A DNA stretch of 46,087 nucleotides from Elusimicrobiota bacterium (GCA_016234805.1 JACRNU010000026.1:1-46087), one strand, 5' to 3'. Positions 24,055 to 33,040 are shown, counted from the stretch's first letter. The notes: generated by a model not told the origin, from the letters alone. Program-made: numbers and translations.

Positions 24055-26321
24055 ATGACACGACATCTCCGTTCCACTTGGATAGGCCTGCTCGCCCTCA
24101 TCGTCCGAGCCACCGGACCCCGGGCTGGGGACAGCCGGCCAACACCCATTGCACGAAATGCCACCTCCCCCTGTCAGCGACCCCGTGCTTCAACTGCCAC
24201 AAATCCGCGGACCATGCCGCGCCTCCGGCGCAGACGCACACGCCGAACTGGGGCAACCCGACCAACTCCCACTGCTCTAACTGCCACGAGCCCTTGAGCG
24301 GCGAGCCCTGCTCCATCTGCCACAAGACGAATCCGAGCCACCAGGCCACCAAGCCAGGCGACCACACCGCGGCCTGGGGGGAACCCACCAACAGCCACTG
24401 TTCGAGCTGCCACGAACCTCTCAACAACCAAACCTGCGCGACCTGTCATCAGACCAACCCGAGCCATCAGACCAAGCCGGCCGGCCACGCCGCAGGCTGG
24501 GGCAACCCCACCAACAACCACTGCTCGAACTGTCACGAGCCGTTGAACGGCGAGTCCTGCTACACCTGCCATAAGACCAACCATCAGATCAAGCCAGGGG
24601 ACCACACCTCTGCTTGGGGCAACCCCACCAATACCCATTGCTCGACCTGCCACGAGCCTTTGAGCGGCGAGTCCTGCTACACCTGCCACAAGACCAACCA
24701 CCAGAGCAAACCCGGGACCCATAACGCCTCCTGGGGCAGCCCCGCCAACAACCACTGCTCCAACTGCCACGAGCCTTTGAGCGGAGAATCCTGCTACACC
24801 TGCCACAGGACCAATCACCAGAGCAAGCCCGGCGACCACACCGCTGCCTGGGGCAACCCCACCAATACCCACTGTTCGACCTGCCACGAGCCCTTGAGCG
24901 GCGAGTCCTGCTACACCTGCCACAAGACCAATCCGAGCCACCAGTCCGTCAAGCCAGGGGACCACACCGCGGCTTGGGGAAGCCCCACCAACAACCACTG
25001 CGCGAGCTGCCATGAGCCGTTGAGCGGCCAGCCCTGCTACACCTGCCACAAGGCCAATGCCAGCCACGGGTCTGTCACCCCAGGGGACCATACCGCGGCT
25101 TGGGGCAACCCCACCAACAACCACTGCGCGAGTTGTCACGAGCCTTTGAGCGGAGAGCCCTGCTATACTTGCCACAAAACGAACACGAGCCACCAATCCG
25201 TCAAGCCAGGGGATCACACCGCGGCCTGGGGCAATCCCACGAACACCCATTGCTCGACCTGCCATGAGCCTCTGAGCGGCCAGCCCTGCTATACCTGCCA
25301 CAAGACCAACCACCAGACAAAACCCGGCGACCACACCGCGGCTTGGGGCAACCCCACCAACAACCATTGTTCCAGCTGTCACGAACCCCTGAGCGGCGAG
25401 TCCTGCTACACCTGCCACAAGACCAATTCGAGCCACCAGTCCGTCAAGCCAGGCGACCATACCGCGGCTTGGGGAAGCCCCACCAACAACCACTGCGCGA
25501 GCTGTCACGAGCCTTTGAGCGGGGAATCCTGCTACACCTGCCACAAGACCAATTCGAGCCATCAGTCCGTCAAGCCAGGAGACCACACCGCGGCCTGGGG
25601 CAATCCCACCAACACCCACTGTTCGACCTGCCATGAGCCGTTGAGCGGAGAATCCTGCTACACCTGCCACAAGACCAATTCGAGCCACCAGTCCGTCAAG
25701 CCAGGGGACCACACCGCGGCCTGGGGCAACCCCACCAACAACCACTGCGCGAACTGCCATGAGCCCCTGAGCGGCGAGTCCTGCTATACCTGCCACAAGA
25801 CCAACACCAGCCACGGGAGCGTCAAGCCAGGAGACCACACCCCGGCTTGGGGCAACCCCACCAACACCCATTGTTCCACCTGCCACGAGCCCTTGAGCGG
25901 CGAGTCCTGCTACACCTGCCACAAGACCAATTCGAGCCATCAGTCCGTCAAGCCAGGGGACCATACCGCGGCCTGGGGCAACCCCACCAACAATCACTGC
26001 GCGAGCTGTCACGAGCCCCTCAACGGCACGACCTGCTACACCTGCCACAAGACCAACACCAGCCACTCCACGGTCCAACCCGGAAGCCATACCCCGAGCT
26101 GGAACTCCAAGCCGGTCTACGGCCACTGCACCTCGTGCCACTTCCCGCTGTCCTCAGCCGCCTGCTACGTGTGCCACAAATCCGCGTCCCACTCGACCAC
26201 TCCCGACCTCGGGAGCTGGTGCATGAGCTGCCACCCGAACACCTACCATGCCGGCGACGTGCACCCCGAGGTGGACAACTGCGGCCAGTGCCACGTGGGC
26301 ACCTCCTTCTACAGCCCCTGA
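24055..26321 (+). CDS. 36-CXXCH repetitive multihaem c-type cytochrome (one apparent frame break after the signal peptide)
   Basis: About 750 residues contain 36 CXXCH motifs, roughly one haem per 21 residues. Haems 1-34 lie in 17 tandem di-haem units of 39 or 42 residues with the pattern HCSTCHEPLSGES-CYTCHKTN, then (SSHQSV)KPGDHTAAWGNPTNT. Two more motifs (CMSCH, CGQCH) close the protein. Each unit has extra His (GDH, SHQ or NHQ, and the His before the first Cys) that could be distal ligands, and a conserved Trp. The haem frame has no export signal; its only upstream start is TTG 24078. In another frame, ATG 24055 reads MTRHLRSTWIGLLALIVRA, a good signal peptide, and one added base between about 24095 and 24115 joins it to the haem part. 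I therefore treat this as one gene with a sequence error or a real frameshift. Likely role: periplasmic or extracellular electron conduction. Confidence 0.88.
24147..26177 (+). repeat. 17 tandem di-haem coding repeats of 117-126 bp
   Basis: Long units are 126 bp (42 residues) and short units 117 bp (39 residues, lacking three residues of the SSHQSV spacer). Neighbouring copies are nearly identical in protein but differ mostly at third codon positions (for example CAC/CAT, GGC/GGA, GCT/GCC). This indicates selection on the amino-acid sequence after duplication. Confidence 0.9.
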
Positions 26322-26360
26322 CCGTGTAGGCCTCCGGACCCACCCGTAGGGCCTAGTCCC

Positions 26361-26406
26361 ATTAGGGCTAATTGCTCTGTCGCCTTGGGAGCGACTCCCT
26401 TATACT
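26361..26406 (+). promoter_or_regulatory. Palindrome and promoter region of the secreted TPR gene
   Basis: ATTAGGGCTAAT at 26361-26372 is a perfect inverted repeat with a two-base centre. GTCGC (26379-26383) and GCGAC (26391-26395) form a second inverted repeat, and TATACT at 26401-26406 is a good -10. A GAGGTAGG ribosome-binding site follows before ATG 26424. The palindrome lies where a regulator could act; no known operator is recognised. Confidence 0.4.
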
Positions 26407-26423
26407 TTTGAGGTAGGCGAACC

Positions 26424-27839
26424 ATGAACACCAAGACACTCGGCGGTCTGAGGCTCTCCCTCCTCCTGACAGCGCTCGCTGCCCTACCCTCCGCCGGACC
26501 GGCACAGGATCTGACCGGCTCTGATTTCGAAGAGACTCGCGCGCCCCAGGAAAGGCCTTCCTGCCGCGGCGCCCGGTGCGCCCAAGGCCGGGGCAAAGCC
26601 GCTGCCCTCATCGCTGATGGCTACCGGGAACTGCGCGCTGGCCGGCCCGAGGAGGCTGTCGGCCCCCTGGAGCGGGCGACCCAGCTCGACCCCGATTCGG
26701 CCGAAGCGTTCTTCCGCCTCGGCGACGCCCGCCACGACCTGGCGCTCAGGCGCGGGACGGATGACAAGCTTGACGCGGCCGAAGCCAGGGCCGCGATCGT
26801 TGCCTTCGAAAAAGCGGCGGCCCTCGATCCCAAGCTGACCACCCTGGCCGAGCCCTTCTCCTTCTACGCGGCCTTGGAAGAGTGCCGCCAGGCCGTGGGG
26901 GACAATGAGAACGCCCTCAAGGCCAACATGCGGAGCATCGCGGTCTCCCGCGGCAATTTCATGCCCAGGCTCCAGCGCGCCGCGCTCCATTTCACCAGGC
27001 AGGAATGGAGCCTTTCCTCGGTGGCCCTGTACCGCGGGGTCCAGGCGGCCCGCAAGGTGAAGATGTACAACCAGCTCTCCCGCCTGGTCCGGCAGGCCCC
27101 CAGGTTCGCCGTGATCCTCGAATTGCCCCAGAACAAGATCATCCTCGACACCTACGACGCCCTGCAGGAAGGGGATATCTCGGAGGGGGAGGCGGAAGAG
27201 CAGATCCGCGACTATGTGGATTTCAGCGTGGCGGCCGATGAGGAAGACGAGGCTACGGAGCAGGTCGCGGTGGTCGAACCCAGGCAGGAACTCATCGCGG
27301 CCGCGGACAGCGACAATGGCGAGATGCGCGACTCCCTCAACGACCCTTCCCTGGAGCGGCGCGCGCCTTCACCGGAGCCTCCGGCCGGGACCGCGCGGAC
27401 GCACCTTAAGTCGGGCGACGAAGCCTACGCCGCGGGACGCCTGCGCGAGGCCGTCCTCTCCTACGAGACGGCCCTGTCCCTGGACCTCATGCGCCACGAG
27501 ATTCCGCTCCACGAAGAAGCCCTGATATTCGAGCGCGTCGGGTCCGCGTACCGCAGACTCGGCAAATTCAAGGAGTCGCTCGGGGCGCTCAAGAAGGCTT
27601 TGGATTCGCCGAACAAGAGGGCCTCGGCCTACTACGAGCTCTCGCTCTACTGCGCCCAGACCATGGACCTCGACCGGTCCCTCTCCTTCCTCGAAAAAGC
27701 CATCAGGACGGCTCCCACCGGTGCCGAACGCACGAAGCTCGCCAGGGACGCCCGCCGGAACGATGAACTCGCGCCCCTCAGGAAGGGCCGGGCCGCGCAC
27801 TTCTCCGGCCTCATGCGGCTCGCGGCCCGCGGCACCTAA
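26424..27839 (+). CDS. Secreted TPR-repeat protein
   Basis: The 471-residue protein has a signal peptide (GLRLSLLLTALAALPSAGPA, about 8-27). TPR-type helix pairs start near residue 65 (LIADGYRELRAGRPEEAVGP, then ATQLDPDSAEAFFRLGDARH). An acidic middle (DEEDEATEQVAVVE) and a second TPR block follow near 325-440 (GDEAYAAGRLREAVLSYETA, YRRLGKFKESLGALKKALDS). TPR proteins of this kind act as periplasmic scaffolds. The start has a GAGGTAGG ribosome-binding site. It follows the 36-haem cytochrome by 102 bases on the same strand and converges with the barrel gene 12 bases downstream. A part in assembling the cytochrome or barrel complex is only suggested by position. Confidence 0.8.
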   Translation: MNTKTLGGLRLSLLLTALAALPSAGPAQDLTGSDFEETRAPQERPSCRGARCAQGRGKAAALIADGYRELRAGRPEEAVGPLERATQLDPDSAEAFFRLGDARHDLALRRGTDDKLDAAEARAAIVAFEKAAALDPKLTTLAEPFSFYAALEECRQAVGDNENALKANMRSIAVSRGNFMPRLQRAALHFTRQEWSLSSVALYRGVQAARKVKMYNQLSRLVRQAPRFAVILELPQNKIILDTYDALQEGDISEGEAEEQIRDYVDFSVAADEEDEATEQVAVVEPRQELIAAADSDNGEMRDSLNDPSLERRAPSPEPPAGTARTHLKSGDEAYAAGRLREAVLSYETALSLDLMRHEIPLHEEALIFERVGSAYRRLGKFKESLGALKKALDSPNKRASAYYELSLYCAQTMDLDRSLSFLEKAIRTAPTGAERTKLARDARRNDELAPLRKGRAAHFSGLMRLAARGT

Positions 27840-27851
27840 GCCCGCCGCGGC

Positions 27852-29108
27852 TCAGAACCTCCAGTTGTTCCTGACCTCCACGCGGTACATCCGGTCCCCG
27901 GAGTCCGAAGTCTCCGTAACGCTCGGCGACAACGCGATGTCGAAGCTCTTCCTCGGCGCGAACTTGAAGCTCCCGAAGTAGGTCCTGCTGCTCGTGGTCT
28001 TGCGGCCGTAGAAGGTCTCGGTGACGTCCTCGTTGAGGCTCGTGCCCGCGGAGAACTCGAACCTTTCGCTGGGCCTGTACCCGAGCGTGCCCGTGAAGGA
28101 GAAGTTATCGGAGCGCTCGCCGATGTTCTTGACCCCGAACAGGGAGAAGTTCGTCCCCTTCCAGGGAAAGTCCCAGCCCGAGAGCCCCAGCGAGACCCGC
28201 TGCCTCTTCCTCGGGAAATAGGCGTCGCCGCCTGTGGTCAGGTTCAGGCGCTCGCCGAGCGTCTTGGAGACCTCCAGGCTCGCCCTGTCGTAGCGCTCGT
28301 AGTGCGCGAAGGTGCGCGCGTAGGGGGAGACGGTGATGATCGCGGCGGGGTCCACCACGAAGAGGTGCTTGTAGTAGGAGGGGGAGACGGTCACGCCCCA
28401 CGCGGTCTTCTGGAATTGGGCGTTGAAGAAGGCGTTCTTGGGAGTGCCGTTGAGCAAAGACGCCCTGCCCCGGAGGGTGACGATGGACCCCCAGCGCCGG
28501 AAGACCGCGACCTCGACGTCGTCGTCCGCCTTGAACCCTCCGGAATGGAGGACCCTCAGGATGCCGGCCCGGATATGGGCGTTATAGCCCTTCATGAGCT
28601 TCACGAACCCGCCCTGGAACAGGTGCCCCACCGCCTCCCTGCCCTGCTTGACCGGATTGCCCAGCAGGACCCCGGCCTGGAGCCACCGGAGCTTCTGCCA
28701 TTCCACGTTGACTCCGTCGAAGTTGACCGTGGCTTCGGCCCCGTAATAGTACTGGCGGCCCAGGCGGGTGGAGAAGCCGTATGGAAGCTTCTCCACGGCG
28801 AGATTGGCCGTGTAGATCTTGAGGAAGTTCTCCTGGAACTTGGCGCCCTTTCCCTCCGCGCGCACGTCGTTCCTCAGGCTGAGGTCCGCGGAGAGCTTGT
28901 CCCAGAAGATGTCCCGGACCCCCATCTGGAAGGAGGTGGAGATCCTCTTCTCCTCGAGAGAGCCCCAGTTGTCCTGGGTGTAGCGGTTGGTCAGCCTTCC
29001 CTGGGCCTCGGGCTTGACCACCGCGGCATGGGCCGCAGCCAGGGGCCCCAGGAACAGGAGCAGAGCGAGCCATGTTCCAGTCCGGCCCGTTCCGCTGTGG
29101 TGTCCCAT
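27852..29108 (-). CDS. Outer-membrane beta-barrel protein
   Basis: The 418-residue protein has a signal peptide (TWLALLLFLGPLAAAHAA, about 12-29). Alternating amphipathic strands follow from end to end (YGFSTRLGRQYYYGAEATVN, AWGVTVSPSYYKHLFVVDP, FSFTGTLGYRPSERFEFSAG), and the last strand is RMYRVEVRNNWRF. The terminal Phe after alternating hydrophobics is the classical beta-signal read by the BAM machinery. No TonB plug or known porin motif is seen. Its size and its place next to two multihaem cytochromes would fit a porin-cytochrome conduit, but it does not show obvious MtrB/PioB sequence features, so this is inference. A perfect TATAAT lies 36 bases before the ATG. Confidence 0.8.
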   Translation of the reverse strand: MGHHSGTGRTGTWLALLLFLGPLAAAHAAVVKPEAQGRLTNRYTQDNWGSLEEKRISTSFQMGVRDIFWDKLSADLSLRNDVRAEGKGAKFQENFLKIYTANLAVEKLPYGFSTRLGRQYYYGAEATVNFDGVNVEWQKLRWLQAGVLLGNPVKQGREAVGHLFQGGFVKLMKGYNAHIRAGILRVLHSGGFKADDDVEVAVFRRWGSIVTLRGRASLLNGTPKNAFFNAQFQKTAWGVTVSPSYYKHLFVVDPAAIITVSPYARTFAHYERYDRASLEVSKTLGERLNLTTGGDAYFPRKRQRVSLGLSGWDFPWKGTNFSLFGVKNIGERSDNFSFTGTLGYRPSERFEFSAGTSLNEDVTETFYGRKTTSSRTYFGSFKFAPRKSFDIALSPSVTETSDSGDRMYRVEVRNNWRF

Positions 29109-29144
29109 GGTCTCGCGCCCTGTCGGCAGGGCGGACGAGGGATG

Positions 29145-29173
29145 ATTATAGCTAAGAGCCTATCCCAAAACTA
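29145..29173 (-). promoter_or_regulatory. Promoter of the outer-membrane barrel gene
   Basis: TATAAT on the minus strand (29150-29145) with TAGTTT 17 bases upstream. The -10 is perfect and the -35 is weak. The leader would be about 30 bases and has no clear ribosome-binding site. Confidence 0.5.
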
Positions 29174-29245
29174 CAGGGCCCTTCGGAGGCCTTGGCAATC
29201 CTGCCGAAGAACTCCTATCCTATAGCGGACAGCACCCGGGTGCCC

Positions 29246-30055
29246 ATGAAACTCCTGGATATCGTCGGTCTTCCCTGGTCCGCGGCCAAGCGCCTGCTCG
29301 GGCATGGGCTCAAGACCCTGGCCCGGGGCCGCTTCCCGGCCAACGGAGCCCTCCGCGCGGCCTTTGAAGCCTTCTCGACGGACCGTTCTCCAGCCAACAG
29401 GCGCGCCTTCTATGAAGCCCTGCTATCGAGCAAGCTCATCGTCGCGGCCAAGAGACCCGCCGGAGGCAGAGGCGTGGAGTTCGTGGAATTGGCCGTGGGC
29501 TCGGAGGGGGGCATCATCGCTTTCGCCCATCCTGACGGCCTGGACCAGGCCGTGCCTGAGTGGTCCCAGGCCGCTGCCGTGGAAGGAAGGGTCCTGTTCA
29601 GGATGGCGCTGAAGAAAAAGCGCGACTTCGTCCTGCTGGACCTGTTCGGCACCAGGCTGGTCTTCAAGGGTCCGGACATCGGCCGACTCGCGGCCGGCGG
29701 GGCTCCGGCTTCGGACCCGGCCCCGGCCAAGCTCTCCGGACCAGGGCAGACCAAGTGGAGCCGTCGCGATCCCGCGCCGAGCTCCCGCCTGCTCTCCGTC
29801 CTCGGAGAAGAGGCGGCCCGCCTCGGGGTCTCCGGGTGCTATCTCCTGGGAGCGCGCCTCGACGACGGGGCTGAGCGCGCAGCGCTCGTCTTCAAGGTCC
29901 ACGACGAGGCAGGGCTCGCGTCCATCCGCCGCTACATGGAGTCCGTGGACCTCCGCCTCAAGCCCGAGGATTGGGGGGGCCCGGTCCACGTCGTGGCCAT
30001 GACCGGTCCCGAGATCGAACCCCTGCGTCCCCTGGCCGTGGTGGTCAGGAGCTGA
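29246..30055 (+). CDS. SseB-like domain protein
   Basis: The 269-residue protein contains an SseB N-terminal-like region (about 45-150: RRAFYEALLSSKLIVAAKR, FAHPDGLDQAVPEW, LDLFGTRLVFKG). A linker and a C-terminal SseB_C-like domain follow (SVLGEEAARLGVSGCYLLGA, AALVFKVHDEAGLASIRRYM). SseB-type domains are found in type III secretion-associated and serine-sensitivity proteins; their function is poorly known. It has no signal peptide and is probably cytoplasmic. I place the start at ATG 29246; a TTG at 29192 would add 18 residues but sits only two bases from a GGAGG. The next gene starts four bases after its stop. Confidence 0.6.
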   Translation: MKLLDIVGLPWSAAKRLLGHGLKTLARGRFPANGALRAAFEAFSTDRSPANRRAFYEALLSSKLIVAAKRPAGGRGVEFVELAVGSEGGIIAFAHPDGLDQAVPEWSQAAAVEGRVLFRMALKKKRDFVLLDLFGTRLVFKGPDIGRLAAGGAPASDPAPAKLSGPGQTKWSRRDPAPSSRLLSVLGEEAARLGVSGCYLLGARLDDGAERAALVFKVHDEAGLASIRRYMESVDLRLKPEDWGGPVHVVAMTGPEIEPLRPLAVVVRS

Positions 30056-30059
30056 GGCC

Positions 30060-30884
30060 ATGCGTCCACGCGTCAACATCGACCCCAAGCTGGTCGAGGA
30101 GATCGTCGCTGAGTTGAAGGAGGCCTTCGGCCCTGCGGAAACGAAGCCTGAGCATCCACCGGAACCAGCGCCTCCGCCTAAACACGCCGCGCCCAAAACG
30201 CCCACCATCCCGCCCAAGCACGCCGCTCCCAAGACGCCGACCGTCCCACCAAAGCATCCCGCGCCTAAAACGCCGACCATCCCGCCCAAACACGCCGCAC
30301 CCAAAACACCGACCATCCCTCCAAAACACGCCGCGCCCAAAACGCCTACCATCCCCCCTAAACACGCCCTGCCAGCCGAGCCGGCCACGCCACTTAGGAC
30401 CTATATCGTACCGGCCTTCCCTCCCGAGGTGCCTTTATCAGATGGAAGACCGGAGGACCTCCGGAAGATCGCGGTCTTCTACACGGCCCAGTTCGCGGTC
30501 CCGATCGGAGTCGTCGTGGGGTACCTGCAGGACATCGGCCGCAAGATCGGGAACAACCCCCTCATGATCGCCAAGGTCCTGGTCGAAAGAGTGATCGCTT
30601 CCACCAACCCGAGGATCGCGGCCGGCAAGGCCAAGACAGCCAAGGCCGCGGCCGTGATCGCGATCCTCCATGACCTGCCCGCGGAGACCATCAAGATATG
30701 GGACGTCGCCATGGCCTCGGAGAGATTGAATTTCCATCTCCTGACTCCGGAGCAGGCCGCTGACCGGTCGGTCCTGATCGACATCATGAGCGGGCTCCTG
30801 CTCCTCGATCCGAACACCCGAGACGACGACTACAAGTGGGACGGGCAGGGAGACAAGAGCGGCATCCGCCGCAACATACGCTAG
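30060..30884 (+). CDS. Protein with a Pro/Lys/His 12-residue repeat and a helical C-terminal domain
   Basis: The 274-residue protein has a short helical N-terminus (IDPKLVEEIVAELKEAF). Five full copies and one decayed copy of PPKHAAPKTPTI follow (residues 39 to about 104), a stiff, basic, polyproline-like spacer. A C-terminal domain of about 160 residues is mainly helical (KIAVFYTAQFAVPIGVVVGY, MIAKVLVERVIASTNPRIAA). No export signal or known family is seen. It lies four bases after the SseB-like gene, so the two are probably one operon and may interact. The spacer could hold two binding modules apart or bind an anionic partner. Confidence 0.6.
   Translation: MRPRVNIDPKLVEEIVAELKEAFGPAETKPEHPPEPAPPPKHAAPKTPTIPPKHAAPKTPTVPPKHPAPKTPTIPPKHAAPKTPTIPPKHAAPKTPTIPPKHALPAEPATPLRTYIVPAFPPEVPLSDGRPEDLRKIAVFYTAQFAVPIGVVVGYLQDIGRKIGNNPLMIAKVLVERVIASTNPRIAAGKAKTAKAAAVIAILHDLPAETIKIWDVAMASERLNFHLLTPEQAADRSVLIDIMSGLLLLDPNTRDDDYKWDGQGDKSGIRRNIR
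30174..30368 (+). repeat. 36-bp tandem coding repeat (PPKHAAPKTPTI units)
   Basis: Five full units and part of a sixth. The copies differ at synonymous positions (CCC/CCA/CCT, AAA/AAG), with only V for I and P for A as replacements, then decay to PPKHALPAEPAT. Confidence 0.85.
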
Positions 30885-30900
30885 GAGCCGGACCTCGTTC

Positions 30901-32967
30901 CTAGGGCCGGCCCGCGGGCTTCACCTGGCCCGTGGCAGGGTCCACGGAAAGCCCGGCGGACCCGGAAGGGACGCGCAGGAGCGTCCAATCCCCGGAAGCC
31001 GGAACAGCCCAGGCGCGGTCATCCTCCTTGCGGCCGTTGACCAGGCGCTCGATCACGAACCGGTGGAACACGCGCTGGCCCGCGTAGGAGATCTTCGACC
31101 GGTAGGGCACGACCTCGTCGGCAGAAGCCATGACGCCGATGGAGAATGTCCCGTCCCGGAACACGGCGCTGGCCCTGCGATAGGGGTTGAGCCTCAGGAA
31201 GAAGCGCTCCGGGCCGTCGTAGAAGATCAGCATGTGGTGCTCGGTGGAGTTCTCCACGCTCACCACGGAAAGGCCGTCCAGGCCCGAGGGCCCCAGGGCG
31301 ATGCCGCCAGCCTGCGACTCGGACGCCTTTTGGAAGAAGGCCAGGCCCTGCGTGATCGCCGCCTCCCGAGCCGCGACGCCTGCGGATTCCGAGGAGAACG
31401 CGTCCGCGATGAGCGAAAGGATGAAGACGCTCTTGTTGGCCGAAGAGGCCTGGTACTCCTGCGCGGCGGATCGGAGGCTCGACAGGAGCTCCGCGTGGAA
31501 CGGGTCTCCAGGAGCCGGAGGTCCCAGCTCGGAGATGAGGAACGCGGACACATCGGTCAGGCGGTTCAGGTCCTTCTTGCCGATGGCCAGGCGCAGGAGA
31601 CGCCGCACGGCCGCGTCCGCCTGGGCCCGGAACATGGCGTCCGGCCGCCGGCGCAGGCAGGACCGCAGCATGGGCAGCCCCTTGTCCGGGTTCTTGGGCG
31701 CCTCGTCCAAAGCCCAATCAAAGACCAGGCCTTCCCGCTTGGCTGCCAGGAGGCGGCACTCGAGCAGGGGGGATTCCGCCCCCTTCAAGCGCATGACCAG
31801 GGAAGAGAGCTCGTTGGACTGCTCCACGCCTGGGCGGAAGCTCTTCTGAACACGGCCGGCGGTCTCCGGGTCCACCCCGGTCCACAGGTCCGGCGGGTCA
31901 GCGAAGGCCCTGCGGCGCCAGGAATCCTCGGCCTTCTCGCCCGCCTGCCGGAGCATGGCATCAGCTTCCGGGAAGCGCTTGTCTGCGGCCGCGATATCCG
32001 CCTGCTTCTCGAGCAGAGCCGCGAGCCGGCTGGCCGCCTCCGCGGCCTTGGGGCCATCAGCCCTTTCGAGGAAGGAAAGGGCTGAGATGAAGAACTCCCT
32101 GCTGATGTGTCCCGCTGCCTCGGCTTCGGCCGCCAGACCCAGCCAACACTCGTCTTTGCCGCTCCGGATGACAGCGCGGTCCTTGTCCGACAGGTCGCGG
32201 GCCTCCCAGGCAGCGTCGAAGCGCGCCAGGGCCGCGGAGTACTTGGCCGAAGCCAGGAGCCGTTTTCCCGAGGCCAGGAGCTCAGGCGCGGGCGTTCCCT
32301 GGAGCGCGCTCCGCAAGTCGTCTCCCCAAGGATCGAGTGAAGCCGCCTCTATGAACAGAGCCTCCGCCTCCTCCGCCCGCCCGGCCGCGCCAGCGGCGCT
32401 CCGCCGGGACAGCAGGAATGCGCGGTAATGCTTCAAGAGCTCGTAGCCGCGGATGTCGCTCCGGCTCAAAGGCTTCCCCAAGACCATGGCCATGAGGCGG
32501 CGGCTGGCCTCGAGGTTGCCCGCTTCCACCTCGCGCTGGGCCCAGGAGCGCAGATCCCAGGCCCCGATCTCCCTGAGCCCCTCGTCCGCCACGGAGGAGA
32601 ACTCCTTCCAAAGCGCTTCGCCGGAATCGAGCGAGCCGGCTTTGGCAGTCCCGCGGAACGCCTCCAGGAGCAGGCGCGGCAGGACCTGGAGCGCCGCGTC
32701 CTTCTCCGCTGGGTCCTGACTGGAGGAGACGATCTGCCGGACCTGGGCCAAAGCTTCGTCCGTCTTCCCGGAGCGGCCGGCTTCCTCGACCTTGCCCAGG
32801 CGCGGATAGCGAGTGCCCGGGGTCTCCACGACCGGCTCGCGGTAGGAGGAGGCTTCCTCGATCGCGGCCTTCCGGGTCGAGTCGACCTGCCACCAGACGA
32901 AGGCCCCTCCGAGCAGGAAGATCGCTCCCAGGATCTTGAACCGTGTCTTGATCTCGTCGAAGTCCAT
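30901..32967 (-). CDS. Membrane-anchored helical-repeat (TPR-like) protein
   Basis: The 688-residue protein has one N-terminal transmembrane helix (FKILGAIFLLGGAFVWW, about 10-26). A long, mostly alpha-helical section with TPR-like pairs follows (KVEEAGRSGKTDEALAQVRQ, ALARFDAAWEARDLSDKDRA). A C-terminal part of about 130 residues is predicted beta-rich (VENSTEHHMLIFYDGPERFF, SKISYAGQRVFHRFVIERLV). The latter resembles a small sandwich that might bind a ligand, but I cannot name it. The bulk should face the periplasm. It is preceded by 73 bases containing a TAAGAT hexamer and converges with the repeat-spacer gene. Function unknown. Confidence 0.65.
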   Translation of the reverse strand: MDFDEIKTRFKILGAIFLLGGAFVWWQVDSTRKAAIEEASSYREPVVETPGTRYPRLGKVEEAGRSGKTDEALAQVRQIVSSSQDPAEKDAALQVLPRLLLEAFRGTAKAGSLDSGEALWKEFSSVADEGLREIGAWDLRSWAQREVEAGNLEASRRLMAMVLGKPLSRSDIRGYELLKHYRAFLLSRRSAAGAAGRAEEAEALFIEAASLDPWGDDLRSALQGTPAPELLASGKRLLASAKYSAALARFDAAWEARDLSDKDRAVIRSGKDECWLGLAAEAEAAGHISREFFISALSFLERADGPKAAEAASRLAALLEKQADIAAADKRFPEADAMLRQAGEKAEDSWRRRAFADPPDLWTGVDPETAGRVQKSFRPGVEQSNELSSLVMRLKGAESPLLECRLLAAKREGLVFDWALDEAPKNPDKGLPMLRSCLRRRPDAMFRAQADAAVRRLLRLAIGKKDLNRLTDVSAFLISELGPPAPGDPFHAELLSSLRSAAQEYQASSANKSVFILSLIADAFSSESAGVAAREAAITQGLAFFQKASESQAGGIALGPSGLDGLSVVSVENSTEHHMLIFYDGPERFFLRLNPYRRASAVFRDGTFSIGVMASADEVVPYRSKISYAGQRVFHRFVIERLVNGRKEDDRAWAVPASGDWTLLRVPSGSAGLSVDPATGQVKPAGRP

Positions 32968-33040
32968 CTCAGCGCTCGCGCACCGTGATCCAGCCGCGGG
33001 CCATTCCAGCCCATCTTACCAAATGGAAATGGGGACAGGA

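Noticed and set aside
24174..26141. A 655-residue open frame antisense to the 36-haem cytochrome
   Set aside because: It mirrors the repeat array, has only Gly/Val/Ala-rich repeated sequence and no known motif; it is a by-product of the repetitive coding strand.
24147..26177. Regular direct repeats that could suggest a CRISPR array
   Set aside because: The repeats are 117-126 bp, in frame, without unique spacers, and encode haem motifs.
27852..29108. Calling the barrel MtrB/PioB
   Set aside because: It has the beta-signal and a suitable place, but I see no family-specific motif, such as an N-terminal CXXC, that would support the name.
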